Translations under genes and position numbers: made by a program
Shown here: piece by piece, positions 8,135-15,536 of the stretch
Layout of the letters: the number at the start of each line of letters is the position of its first letter
Position numbering within the stretch: position 1 is the first letter of the stretch
Notes under the pieces: model-generated
Told to the model about the DNA's origin: nothing
Seen by the model: only the letters and a program-made list of their open reading frames with translations
Database searches by the model: none
Origin: Flavobacteriales bacterium CG_4_9_14_3_um_filter_32_8
Lineage (GTDB): Bacteria; Bacteroidota; Bacteroidia; Flavobacteriales_E; Vicingaceae
Length of the DNA stretch: 19,018 nucleotides
NCBI GenBank assembly: GCA_002790175.1
Contig: PFUQ01000035.1
Coordinates: forward strand, 1 to 19,018
Direction: 5' to 3'

Positions 8135-8442
8135 TTAAACAAACAAGTAAATTATGTGTATTCAACCAAAGCTGATTTACTTAATGTGGCACTATTTGGC
8201 ATAACCGCTAAACAATGGAGAGACATAAATCCTAAAAAGGAAGAAAATATTAGAGATGATGCAATTTTGGAGCAATTGGTTGTACTTAGTAATTTGGAAA
8301 GTATTAATGCGGTACTAATACATCAAAATTTAGAACAATCAATACGTTTGCAACAACTAAATTAAATAGCGATTTCTCAAATGAAATCATTATTAAGCAA
8401 TAAAAATATAGAAAAGTTAAAATAGATTTTTCAATTTATAAA

Positions 8443-11196
8443 ATGGCAGAAAACGAAGACGATAACATAGAACACGACGAAGAGTTTGAAGATAACAAAG
8501 GCGAACAGTTAGAAAATGTTATTCAGGTTTCTGGTATGTACAAAGAGTGGTTTTTGGATTACGCCTCTTATGTGATATTAGAAAGAGCTGTACCTCATAT
8601 TTATGATGGTTTAAAACCTGTTCAAAGAAGAATTTTACATTCCATGAAAGAATTGGATGATGGACGCTACAACAAAGTTGCCAACATCATAGGAAATACC
8701 ATGAAATTTCACCCACATGGTGATACCTCAATTGGAGATGCATTAGTACAACTCGGGCAAAAAGATTTATTAATAGATTGCCAAGGTAACTGGGGAAATA
8801 TCTTTACAGGAGATAGAGCTGCAGCTCCTAGATACATTGAAGCACGGTTAACCAAATTTGCATTAGAAGTAGTTTTTAATGCAAAAACTACAAAATGGTT
8901 AGCCTCTTACGATGGTAGAAACAAAGAACCAGATACACTACCAGTAAAGTTTCCATTATTACTAGCTCAAGGCGTAGAAGGTATCGCTGTTGGTTTGGCT
9001 TGTAAAATGTTGCCTCATAATTTTATCGAATTAATTGATGCCTCCATCAATATTTTAAAAGGTAAATCATTTATCCTTTTCCCTGATTTTATTACAGGAG
9101 GTATGGCTGATGTTTCTGCTTATAATGATGGGTTAAGAGGTGGTAGAGTAAAAATTAGAGCCCGTATCATTCAAGAAGATAAAAAAACCCTAAAAATTAC
9201 AGAGATACCTTTTGGAACAACTACTGATAAATTAATTGAGACCATCATCAAAGCCAACTCAAGAGGAAAAATAAAAATTAAAAAAGTAGAAGACAACACT
9301 GCAGAAAATGTCGAAATATTAATTCATTTGGCTCCAGGAGAATCGCCAGATAAAATGATTGATGCCTTGTATGCTTTTACCGATTGCGAAATTTCTGTTT
9401 CACCAAATGCAGGAATTATAGAAGATGATACTCCAAAATTTATTGGGGTTACCGAAATGCTCAAAATTTCTACGCAAAGAACAGTAGCGTTATTAAAACT
9501 AGAGCTAGAAATTAAATTAGGTGAATTAGAAGAACAATGGCATTTTTCATCCTTAGAAAAAATATTTATCGAAAATAAACTATATGTTAAACTTCATGGT
9601 TTGGGGTATGAAGAAGCAATAGAATTAACCCATGAATTATTAAAACCGTTCACTAAACTTTTAATCAGAAAGGTTACGGATGATGACATCAAAAGATTGT
9701 TGGAAATAAGAATGAGAAGAATCACAAAACATGATTCTGAAAAAGCTGAAGAGAAATTATTGTCGTTGGAAAATGAAATAGAGCAAGTGAAATACAATCT
9801 TTTAAACCTGATAGATTTTTCTATAAATTACTTTAAAGAATTAAAACGAAAATATGGTGAAGGGAGAGAACGAAAAACTGAAATTCGCTCGTTCGAGAGT
9901 ATTGATGCCACTAAAGTTGCTGTAAATAATGTGAAACTTTACGTCAACAAAGAAGAAGGTTTTGTTGGCATGGGATTAAAAAAAGGAGAATGTGATTATG
10001 TCTGCGATTGTTCTGATATTGATGATGTAATCGTTTTCCGCGAAGATGGAGTGATGATAGTTTCAAAAATTACTCAAAAAGCATTTTTTGGAAAAGGCAT
10101 TATTCATGTTGGAGTTTGGAAAAAAGGAGACAGAAGGACTATTTACAACCTAATTTATCAAGATGGTAAAACTGGTGCATCCATGATGAAACGTTTTGAT
10201 GTAACTTCCATCACCAGAGACAAAGAATACGATTTAACAAAAGGAACCCCAGATTCTAAAGTGCTTTGGTTTTCTGCAAACCCTAATGGTGAAGCGGAAA
10301 GTATCATTATTAAGCTTCGACCTAAACCAAGCATAAGAAAACTAAAATTCGAAATAGACTTTTCCGAATTGGCAATAAAAGGAAGAACTGCTTTGGGAAA
10401 CAGAGTTACCAAATACCCTATATTAAAAATCGAACTAAAAGAGAAAGGAGTTTCTACCTTATCAGCACGTAAAATATGGTTTGATGATACAGTACAACGA
10501 TTAAACTCTGAAGGAAGAGGTGAATTTATTGGTGAGTTTAAAGCCGAAGATAAAATATTAACCATCATGCAAAGTGGCGAATATCATTTAACAGGTTTCG
10601 ATTTATTTACCAAGTTTGAAGAGGATATGATTGTGATTGAAAAATGGAATCCAAAAAAACCTATCTCAGCAGTTTATTTTGATGGTGAAAAGGAACACTA
10701 TTTTGTAAAACGATTTTTAGCTGAACCTACCGATAAAAAAGTATTGTTTATTTCAGAACACGAAAATTCACATTTAGAAGTAGTTTCAACAGATTGGCTG
10801 CCACAAATTCAATTGACTTATCAAAAAATAAAAGGAAATCAAAAAGAGGAAGAAACAATTGCTTTAGCATCTTTTATTACTGTAAAAGGCATGAAAGCCA
10901 TTGGAAATAGACTGACACAACTTAAAGTAAAAAATATCGATTTATTAGAACCTTTGCCTTATAAAGAACCTATGCTGCAAAATACTGACGAGAATGATGG
11001 TCGTGATGCTGCTGCTGAATTAAACGATGAACTAGAAGATGATAGTGATGATGATGAAAATGAAGATTTTGTAGCTGATGATTTTATGGATGTTCCAGAA
11101 GAAAAAATGGAGCAACCTCTTAAAAAAGAAAAAAAATCTGGTCCAATAAAAAACTTAGATGAAGATGCTGAAGAAAACCAAATGACTTTATTTTAA
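8443..11196 (+). CDS. parC: DNA topoisomerase IV subunit A (ParC)
   Basis: The 917-residue breakage-reunion subunit of topoisomerase IV forms the ParC2ParE2 heterotetramer that decatenates daughter chromosomes. After an acidic N-terminal stretch (1-25), the winged-helix domain carries DGLKPVQRRIL (55-65) and HPHGDTSIGDAL (90-101). AAAPRY places the catalytic tyrosine at Y131, next to R130. A tower/coiled-coil region follows to about 480, then a GyrA-like beta-pinwheel (about 500-810). It ends in a very acidic low-complexity tail (about 850-917, including DDSDDDENED). No clear GyrA-box was found, which fits ParC rather than GyrA. T95 and D99 occupy the positions of E. coli ParC S80 and E84 in the quinolone-binding region. 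The stop overlaps the next start as TAATG. Confidence 0.95.
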   Translation: MAENEDDNIEHDEEFEDNKGEQLENVIQVSGMYKEWFLDYASYVILERAVPHIYDGLKPVQRRILHSMKELDDGRYNKVANIIGNTMKFHPHGDTSIGDALVQLGQKDLLIDCQGNWGNIFTGDRAAAPRYIEARLTKFALEVVFNAKTTKWLASYDGRNKEPDTLPVKFPLLLAQGVEGIAVGLACKMLPHNFIELIDASINILKGKSFILFPDFITGGMADVSAYNDGLRGGRVKIRARIIQEDKKTLKITEIPFGTTTDKLIETIIKANSRGKIKIKKVEDNTAENVEILIHLAPGESPDKMIDALYAFTDCEISVSPNAGIIEDDTPKFIGVTEMLKISTQRTVALLKLELEIKLGELEEQWHFSSLEKIFIENKLYVKLHGLGYEEAIELTHELLKPFTKLLIRKVTDDDIKRLLEIRMRRITKHDSEKAEEKLLSLENEIEQVKYNLLNLIDFSINYFKELKRKYGEGRERKTEIRSFESIDATKVAVNNVKLYVNKEEGFVGMGLKKGECDYVCDCSDIDDVIVFREDGVMIVSKITQKAFFGKGIIHVGVWKKGDRRTIYNLIYQDGKTGASMMKRFDVTSITRDKEYDLTKGTPDSKVLWFSANPNGEAESIIIKLRPKPSIRKLKFEIDFSELAIKGRTALGNRVTKYPILKIELKEKGVSTLSARKIWFDDTVQRLNSEGRGEFIGEFKAEDKILTIMQSGEYHLTGFDLFTKFEEDMIVIEKWNPKKPISAVYFDGEKEHYFVKRFLAEPTDKKVLFISEHENSHLEVVSTDWLPQIQLTYQKIKGNQKEEETIALASFITVKGMKAIGNRLTQLKVKNIDLLEPLPYKEPMLQNTDENDGRDAAAELNDELEDDSDDDENEDFVADDFMDVPEEKMEQPLKKEKKSGPIKNLDEDAEENQMTLF

Positions 11197-11831
11197 TGGT
11201 TTTATCAATCACATTAATTATCATCATCATTACTGTTGCGGTATCATTATACGCCAACAGTAACCCCGAATTGTATAATAAACTAGTATTTAACCCTTAT
11301 CAAGTAGTTCACAGAAAAGAATGGTACAGGGTTTTTACGCATGCTTTTATTCACGACCAAAATAATATCTTACATTTAATTTTTAACATGTATGTACTGT
11401 ATTCTTTTGGAAATGCAGTTGAAAGCATCTTACTCAATCAATTACAAGGATTAGGCATACTCTATTATTTATTCATTTATATTGGAGGAATTGCAATTGC
11501 TACTTTACCCGCCATTATTAAACACAAAGATAATTACAATTACAATTCGGTAGGTGCTTCAGGAGCCGTTTCAGCAGTGTTGTTTTCTACCATTGCATTT
11601 GTGCCTTTTAGTGGTGGAATAGGAATTATGTTTATCCCCATCAGCATTCCACCACTAGTGTTTGGCGTTTTATACATTGCTTACGAAATGTACATGCAAA
11701 AAAAAGGAGGAACCAACATCGCTCATGATGCACATATTTGGGGAGCTATTTTTGGTTTTGTTTTTACATTACTTTTTGTCCCTGGAGCTTTTTCCAACTT
11801 TGTGATGCAACTACTTTCAGCAGTCAATTAA
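11196..11831 (+). CDS. Rhomboid family intramembrane serine protease
   Basis: The 211-residue integral inner-membrane protein has about six hydrophobic segments. The rhomboid signatures are present: WYRVFTHAFIH (43-53, the W-R-xx-T-x-F-xH loop), HLIFN (60-64, the H-xxx-N element lining the active site), the catalytic serine in GASG (S122), and the dyad histidine in AHIWG (H180). All catalytic residues are intact, so an active site-specific membrane protease is expected; its substrate is unknown. The ATG overlaps the last base of the parC stop (TAATG), indicating translational coupling, although a functional link to topoisomerase IV is not obvious. Confidence 0.93.
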   Translation: MVLSITLIIIIITVAVSLYANSNPELYNKLVFNPYQVVHRKEWYRVFTHAFIHDQNNILHLIFNMYVLYSFGNAVESILLNQLQGLGILYYLFIYIGGIAIATLPAIIKHKDNYNYNSVGASGAVSAVLFSTIAFVPFSGGIGIMFIPISIPPLVFGVLYIAYEMYMQKKGGTNIAHDAHIWGAIFGFVFTLLFVPGAFSNFVMQLLSAVN

Positions 11832-11842
11832 GGGTTTAATTT

Positions 11843-11874
11843 TTTGCAAAACATAAGCTCTTTTCATATCTTTA
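11843..11874 (+). promoter_or_regulatory. Promoter of the HAD phosphatase-aminotransferase pair
   Basis: TTTG at 11843-11846 and TATCTTTA at 11867-11874 are separated by 20 bases, matching the Bacteroidota TTTG-N19/20-TAnnTTTG layout with one mismatch in the last base. The predicted start is about 10 bases before the GTG at 11891. GCTCTT (11857-11862) and AAGAGC (11884-11889) form a 6-bp inverted repeat across the promoter that ends right before the start codon. Confidence 0.5.
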
Positions 11875-11890
11875 TAAAAATTTAAGAGCA

Positions 11891-12373
11891 GTGAATAAAA
11901 TTATTTTCTTAGATAGAGATGGAGTAATTAACTTTGAACCAGGAGCTTACACTTATCGAGTGAATGATTTTAAAATTGTTGATGGGCTATTTGATGCACT
12001 CTTAATACTTAAAAAGAAAGGCTATCAATTTATCGTAATTACCAATCAAGGAGGAATATCAAAAGGCATTTATACTCATAACGATGTTAAACTTATTCAT
12101 ACCCATATGAGCGAACTTTTTAAGCAGGCAACTGTAGATTTGTTAGATATTTATTATTGCCCACACCATGTAGTGATTGAAAAATGTATCTGCCGAAAAC
12201 CAGATTCATTATTATTAGAAAAAGCAATTGCCAGATATCATGTTGATACAACAACCTCTTATTTTATTGGCGACAGTAGAAGAGATACGTTAGCTGCCGA
12301 AAAAGTTGGACTAACAGCTATTCAAATAAATACCAATAGTTCCATAACCTATTATTTAAATCAAATTAATTGA
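11891..12373 (+). CDS. HAD-family phosphatase, GmhB-like (D,D-heptose 1,7-bisphosphate phosphatase type)
   Basis: The 160-residue protein starts at GTG. It is a HisB-N/GmhB-type HAD phosphatase with nucleophile and acid/base D8 and D10 in FLDRDGVI. ITNQGG (50-55) supplies the motif II threonine, K103 follows in CRKP, and GDSRRD (127-132) supplies the metal-binding acids. A zinc-site pattern C90-x-H92...C99-x-C101 matches the structural zinc loop of GmhB. GmhB removes the C7 phosphate in ADP-heptose (LPS core) synthesis. No other heptose-pathway gene is seen here, so the substrate is inferred, and other small bisphosphates are possible. Its TGA overlaps the TTG start of the following aminotransferase. 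Confidence 0.82.
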   Translation: MNKIIFLDRDGVINFEPGAYTYRVNDFKIVDGLFDALLILKKKGYQFIVITNQGGISKGIYTHNDVKLIHTHMSELFKQATVDLLDIYYCPHHVVIEKCICRKPDSLLLEKAIARYHVDTTTSYFIGDSRRDTLAAEKVGLTAIQINTNSSITYYLNQIN

Positions 12374-13218
12374 GTGTTCAAATCTATATCAACTACAATG
12401 GCTTTCTTTATCAAGAGGATGAACCAATTTTTACTATAAAAAACAGAGGATTTAGATATGGTGATGCCTTATTTGAATCAATCCGAATAATTGATGGTCA
12501 ACCTTGTTTTTTACAAGACCATTTTAGTCGATTAAAAAAAGGAATGGGAGTGCTAAAAATGCGTTCAGCCAAAATGTCTTTTGAAAATATTGAAACGCAG
12601 ATTATTAAATTAATAGAGAAAAATCGTATTAAAAAGGGTGGGAAAATAAGGCTCTCCCTTTTCCGTTCTGGAGATGGTTTATATACTCCAGAAAATGAAA
12701 GTAAATCTTATGTAATCGAGGCTATGCCTCTTAAAGAAAATCTATTTGAGTTAAATAAAGATGGATTAATTATCGATGTGTTTAGTGAATACAGAAGACA
12801 TGCCACTGCTCTCTCCCAAATTAAAACTACCAACAACATCCCTCATGTGTTAGCAGGAATTTTTGTAAAAGATAATGGATTGGATGATTGCCTCGTAATC
12901 AACGAGCATGGAAGGATTGTTGAAGCTTCGAGTTCAAACATTTTCCTCTATAAAAACAATAACATCTATACTCCTTCAGTTGAAGAAGGGTGTATGGATG
13001 GTGTTATGAGAAGGCAAATATTAAGAATTGCAAAAGAACTCAATATAAATGTTTTTGAAGGAATGGTAAATGGTAGTATGCTATTACAAGCCGATGAACT
13101 ATTTCTTACCAATGCAATAAAAGGAATTCAATGGGTAAGTGCTTATCGTCAAAAAAGATTCTACAATAAATATACTAAAATCATATTAGAACAGCTTAAC
13201 CAATCATTTGCCTCCTAA
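12370..13218 (+). CDS. Class IV aminotransferase (PLP-dependent; PabC/branched-chain-type fold)
   Basis: The 282-residue cytoplasmic fold-type IV PLP enzyme carries the family landmarks RGFRYGDALFESIR (26-39), R53 in HFSRL, the PLP lysine K152 in SQIKTTNN, and the PLP-binding glutamate in GRIVEASSSNIF (E185). ALFLTNA-type phosphate contacts appear near ADELFLTNAIKGI. The family includes aminodeoxychorismate lyase (folate synthesis), D-amino-acid and branched-chain aminotransferases. The size and the VEASSSN version fit PabC-like proteins, but sequence alone does not decide. The start is a TTG that shares TTGA with the stop of the upstream HAD gene, indicating translational coupling; no ATG lies near. 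Its 3' end overlaps the convergent gene by 15 bases. Confidence 0.85.
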   Translation: MSVQIYINYNGFLYQEDEPIFTIKNRGFRYGDALFESIRIIDGQPCFLQDHFSRLKKGMGVLKMRSAKMSFENIETQIIKLIEKNRIKKGGKIRLSLFRSGDGLYTPENESKSYVIEAMPLKENLFELNKDGLIIDVFSEYRRHATALSQIKTTNNIPHVLAGIFVKDNGLDDCLVINEHGRIVEASSSNIFLYKNNNIYTPSVEEGCMDGVMRRQILRIAKELNINVFEGMVNGSMLLQADELFLTNAIKGIQWVSAYRQKRFYNKYTKIILEQLNQSFAS

Positions 13219-13986
13219 CAACATTCTAAACGAAATAAGTGGAATTGCTCCTGGCATTGTCGAAAATTTGTTATTACTTGGATTGTTCCATGCCACAGGC
13301 ATAAGCCCAAAATTTAAGGAGATACGATTTCCCACTACTAATTTAATTCCAATTGCACCAGTTAATACTTTATCATTTAACAAATAGATGACTTCTGCCA
13401 TAAGATACATTTTTCTACTTATTTGTTTTTGAGCCCCAATATAAACTGTGTGAATAAATAATTCTTTCTCTTCGTTAATCAAATCAAAATTGCTTTTCAC
13501 ATAATAAAAACCGGTGCCTACCGATAGATTATCTTGAACATCACCCAAGGTTACCATTGCTTCACCTCCAGCATTGAAAACTGTAGTGTCGGGTGGAAGG
13601 AAAAAAAGACGACCAACAGAAGCTGAAATACCTAATTTTATATCTTCATTAATATTAATTTTTTGTTTAATGGAGGCATTAACAGTACCAAATAAAGATA
13701 GGTTCACCGAAACAGTGGTATTATCTGTTAAACCGTAACTTCCTTTAACAAAAACAACATCGGTACCTGATAAACGGAATGTGTTTTTTTTTAGGGTGTA
13801 AGCTGACGAAGAAACAAAGTAATTGGTGAAATCAGGATTGGGAACGGTATTGAGCGTTGAATTAGTAGTTGGCTTAATTTCTTTTTTAATATCAGTGGGA
13901 TTACTAATCACATAATCGTCATCTTGAGCACACACCTTAAAAATAACCAAATTTAAAAATATCAAAAAGATGAGTATCCCCTTCAT
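13204..13986 (-). CDS. Outer-membrane beta-barrel-like hypothetical protein
   Basis: Taking the ATG at 13986-13984 gives 260 residues. A TTG two codons upstream, immediately after the yqgE stop, is an alternative. Residues 1-20 (MKGILIFLIFLNLVIFKVCA) form a signal peptide with cleavage before Q21. A low-complexity linker rich in N, T and P follows (about 25-50). The rest is alternating amphipathic strands (TFRLSGTDVVFVKGSYGLTD; LGISASVGRLFF; ISLNFGLMPVAW), suggesting a small barrel or surface-exposed protein. I do not recognise a named family. It lies 6 bases after yqgE on the same strand, so the two are almost certainly co-transcribed. Its 3' end overlaps the convergent aminotransferase gene. 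Confidence 0.75.
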   Translation of the reverse strand: MKGILIFLIFLNLVIFKVCAQDDDYVISNPTDIKKEIKPTTNSTLNTVPNPDFTNYFVSSSAYTLKKNTFRLSGTDVVFVKGSYGLTDNTTVSVNLSLFGTVNASIKQKININEDIKLGISASVGRLFFLPPDTTVFNAGGEAMVTLGDVQDNLSVGTGFYYVKSNFDLINEEKELFIHTVYIGAQKQISRKMYLMAEVIYLLNDKVLTGAIGIKLVVGNRISLNFGLMPVAWNNPSNNKFSTMPGAIPLISFRMLLGGK

Positions 13987-13992
13987 CCTCAA

Positions 13993-14589
13993 TTAATTTA
14001 AACTTGGATTTTCTGGAAAATTAGATAAAAGAGAAAATTTAGCTCCCATTTTTTGGAGTGTATTTTTCCATAAATTTACATCGTTCAATTGTTGAATATC
14101 GGTAAATTCTGCATTAGCAATTATCCACGAATTACTTGCAATTTCATTAATTAATTGTTGATAACCCCAACCAGCATAACCAATAAAAAACTTCACCTCA
14201 TGTGGGAAAATTTGCTGATCAATAATTAATTGTTTCAATTGTGTGAAATTATCTGACCAATAAAGATTATTGCCTATAAACACACTGTCCTCAATAAAAT
14301 TTCCTTGGGTATGAATAAAATACAAACTATCTGGTTCAGCTGGTCCGCCCATATAAATTGTAGCATCAAAAATAGGAAAATCAGCCAGTGTATCGTTTAA
14401 TCCTATCTCTAAAGGTTTATTTAAAATAAAACCAATAGTGCCATTTTTATTGTGTTCCGATAATAAGACTACAGCTCTTTTAAAATGAGGATCATCCATA
14501 AAAGGCTCTGCAATTAATAACCTACCTGTTTTAGGTTCTAATTTGTTAAGCTTTGAAATGGTATAGTTTAATGGGTTTATTTTATTCAT
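13993..14589 (-). CDS. YqgE/AlgH family protein (DUF179)
   Basis: The 198-residue protein matches the DUF179/AlgH family from end to end. PKTGRLLIAEPFMDDPHFKR (residues 19-38) is the signature N-terminal strand-turn. It is followed by AVVLLSEHNKNGTIGFILNKP, YMGGPAEPDSLYFIHT, and FFIGYAGWGYQQLINEI with the conserved G-Y-A-G-W-G. The biochemical role is not firmly established; AlgH was linked to alginate regulation in Pseudomonas. No signal peptide is present, so it is presumably cytoplasmic. It heads a two-gene leftward operon with the outer-membrane-like protein and is divergent from pdxH. Confidence 0.93.
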   Translation of the reverse strand: MNKINPLNYTISKLNKLEPKTGRLLIAEPFMDDPHFKRAVVLLSEHNKNGTIGFILNKPLEIGLNDTLADFPIFDATIYMGGPAEPDSLYFIHTQGNFIEDSVFIGNNLYWSDNFTQLKQLIIDQQIFPHEVKFFIGYAGWGYQQLINEIASNSWIIANAEFTDIQQLNDVNLWKNTLQKMGAKFSLLSNFPENPSLN

Positions 14590-14590
14590 A

Positions 14591-14629
14591 TTTTAGTAAA
14601 TCTACTTATAAATTTACTTAAAAAAGTAG
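14591..14629. promoter_or_regulatory. Interleaved inverted repeats in the yqgE-pdxH divergent region
   Basis: TTTTAGTAAAT (14591-14601) is mirrored by ATTTACTTAAAA (14612-14623) with one extra base. CTACTT (14602-14607) is mirrored by AAGTAG (14624-14629). The two inverted repeats interleave just upstream of the yqgE start and may be an operator or mutually exclusive hairpins. Function is inferred from position only. Confidence 0.3.
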
Positions 14630-14642
14630 GTAATTTTGAATA

Positions 14643-14676
14643 TTGTTAATAAAATTATTTCAATTCATTAGTTTTG
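14643..14676 (+). promoter_or_regulatory. Promoter of pdxH
   Basis: TTG at 14643-14645 and TAGTTTTG at 14669-14676 match TTG-N23-TAnnTTTG. The spacing is at the long end, but the -7 element is exact. The predicted leader is about 25 bases to the ATG at 14706. Confidence 0.5.
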
Positions 14677-14705
14677 GATTTTTAACAACCAACTCAAATT
14701 AGGTT

Positions 14706-15359
14706 ATGAATGAGGATTTGATAAATTATATAAATGGTATCAGAAGGGATTTTGCTGGAAAACCTTTAAATGAAGAAGCTGTGGACAACAATCCCATTGA
14801 ACAATTTCAAGTTTGGTTAGAGGAAGCTATCAATGCTCAGTTGTTAGACCCTTATGCCATGTCTATTACTACAGTTCATCCCAATGGACAACCTTCTTCT
14901 AGAATAGTTTACATGAGGGGAATTAAAGAAAATGGCTTTGTTTTTTATACCAATTACAACAGTGATAAAGCAAAATCACTAGATCAAAATAATAAAGTTG
15001 CACTTAGTTTTTTTTGGGTAGAATTAGAACGACAAATACGAATTGAAGGTGAGGTGAAAAAAGTAAGTGAGGCGGATTCTGACACCTATTTTTCTCAACG
15101 TCCTCGTGAAAGTCAAATAGGTGCTTGGGCTTCTAACCAAAGTGAAACGATAAAAGACCGGGCAGAATTAGAAGAAAAAGTAGCTTATTTTACCAATAAA
15201 TTTAAAACTACCGAAGTCCCTCGACCACCTCATTGGGGAGGATATTTGGTAGTTCCTACTAAATTTGAATTTTGGCAAGGTCGTCCTAACCGATTACACG
15301 ACCGAATAATCTTTACCAAATCGGGTGATGCTTGGAAAAAATCGAGATTAGCTCCTTAG
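14706..15359 (+). CDS. pdxH: Pyridoxine/pyridoxamine 5'-phosphate oxidase
   Basis: This 217-residue FMN enzyme oxidises pyridoxine- or pyridoxamine-5'-phosphate to pyridoxal phosphate, the last step of vitamin B6 synthesis and salvage, as a cytoplasmic homodimer. The sequence carries the full set of landmarks: DPYAMSITTV (48-57), SSRIVYMRG (64-72, FMN phosphate contacts), FYTNYNSDKAK (80-90), RQIRIEG (109-115), QRPRESQIGAWASNQS (131-146), PRPPHWGGY (172-180), EFWQGRPNRLHDR (188-200), and the terminal RLAP in which the substrate-binding R-L-x-P is conserved. Length and both ends are typical. It has its own promoter, divergent from yqgE. Confidence 0.97.
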   Translation: MNEDLINYINGIRRDFAGKPLNEEAVDNNPIEQFQVWLEEAINAQLLDPYAMSITTVHPNGQPSSRIVYMRGIKENGFVFYTNYNSDKAKSLDQNNKVALSFFWVELERQIRIEGEVKKVSEADSDTYFSQRPRESQIGAWASNQSETIKDRAELEEKVAYFTNKFKTTEVPRPPHWGGYLVVPTKFEFWQGRPNRLHDRIIFTKSGDAWKKSRLAP

Positions 15360-15382
15360 TTTTGGTTTAATTTTTTTATCTG

Positions 15383-15405
15383 CCTCCTCATTTATAACGA
15401 GGAGG
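15383..15405 (+). terminator. Hairpin after pdxH
   Basis: CCTCCTC (15383-15389) pairs with GAGGAGG (15399-15405) around a 9-base loop, 23 bases after the pdxH stop. It is unusually GC-rich for this window. A T7 run precedes it rather than follows it, so it is not a canonical intrinsic terminator; it may define the 3' end or act with protein help. Confidence 0.4.
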
Positions 15406-15439
15406 AAAGAGAAAGACGTTTACAATGTTAAAAAACAAT

Positions 15440-15447
15440 TATATTTG
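15440..15447 (+). promoter_or_regulatory. -7 promoter element upstream of the LOG-family gene
   Basis: TATATTTG matches TAnnTTTG exactly. A clear TTG -33 element is not visible at the usual distance. Transcription would begin near 15453 and run into the terminator at 15470-15507 before reaching the coding region. Confidence 0.45.
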
Positions 15448-15469
15448 CTATATGAGTGGAGATAGTTAT

Positions 15470-15507
15470 AAAAGCAGTTCTGATGAAAATCGGGACTGCT
15501 TTTTTTG
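15470..15507 (+). terminator. Strong intrinsic terminator in the leader of the LOG-family gene
   Basis: The left arm 15470-15484 (AAAAGCAGTTCTGAT) pairs with the right arm 15489-15503 (ATCGGGACTGCTTTT) through 15 pairs, two of them G-U, closed by a GAAA tetraloop. Eight T residues run 15500-15507. It lies between the TATATTTG element and the LOG-family start, so it either ends a short RNA of about 55 nt, attenuates the LOG gene, or stops pdxH read-through. Confidence 0.75.
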
Positions 15508-15536
15508 TTATTTTTACTTTTTTTAAAAAGAACATC

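Larger units (their letters stand above)
7336..8425 (+). pseudogene. KilA-N domain protein, disrupted by a 264-bp element and a premature stop
   Basis: The intact 5' part encodes residues 1-178 of a KilA-N domain protein, a DNA-binding domain common in phages and accessory regions. Recognisable pieces are EEFISLTDIARYRN, NWLRNRSTIEFIGLWE and the RYGGTFAHKDIAFEFATWLS core (about 125-144). At 7871 a hairpin element interrupts it; read-through gives 40 foreign residues and a TGA at 7990-7992. Removing the element and one TTAA copy rejoins 7870 to 8139 in frame, giving KELNKQVNYVYSTKADLLNV and then LFGITAKQWRD, the expected C-terminal part. A second lesion is a TAA at 8363-8365; beyond it the frame continues IAISQMKSLLSNKNIEKLK to a TAG at 8423-8425. 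That tail reads like a natural C-terminus, so the ancestral protein was probably about 273 residues. A truncated product is possible, but the full-length protein cannot be made. Confidence 0.85.

Noticed and set aside
10158..10568. 136-codon leftward open frame inside parC, plus similar leftward frames in parE, the LOG gene and the OmpA-like gene
   Set aside because: They lie antisense to clearly conserved coding sequence and have no promoter or family match; they are by-products of codon use.
15456..15536. Extended N-terminus for the LOG-family protein from a GTG
   Set aside because: It would have to be translated through the terminator hairpin and T-run, giving an F-rich segment unlike the family.
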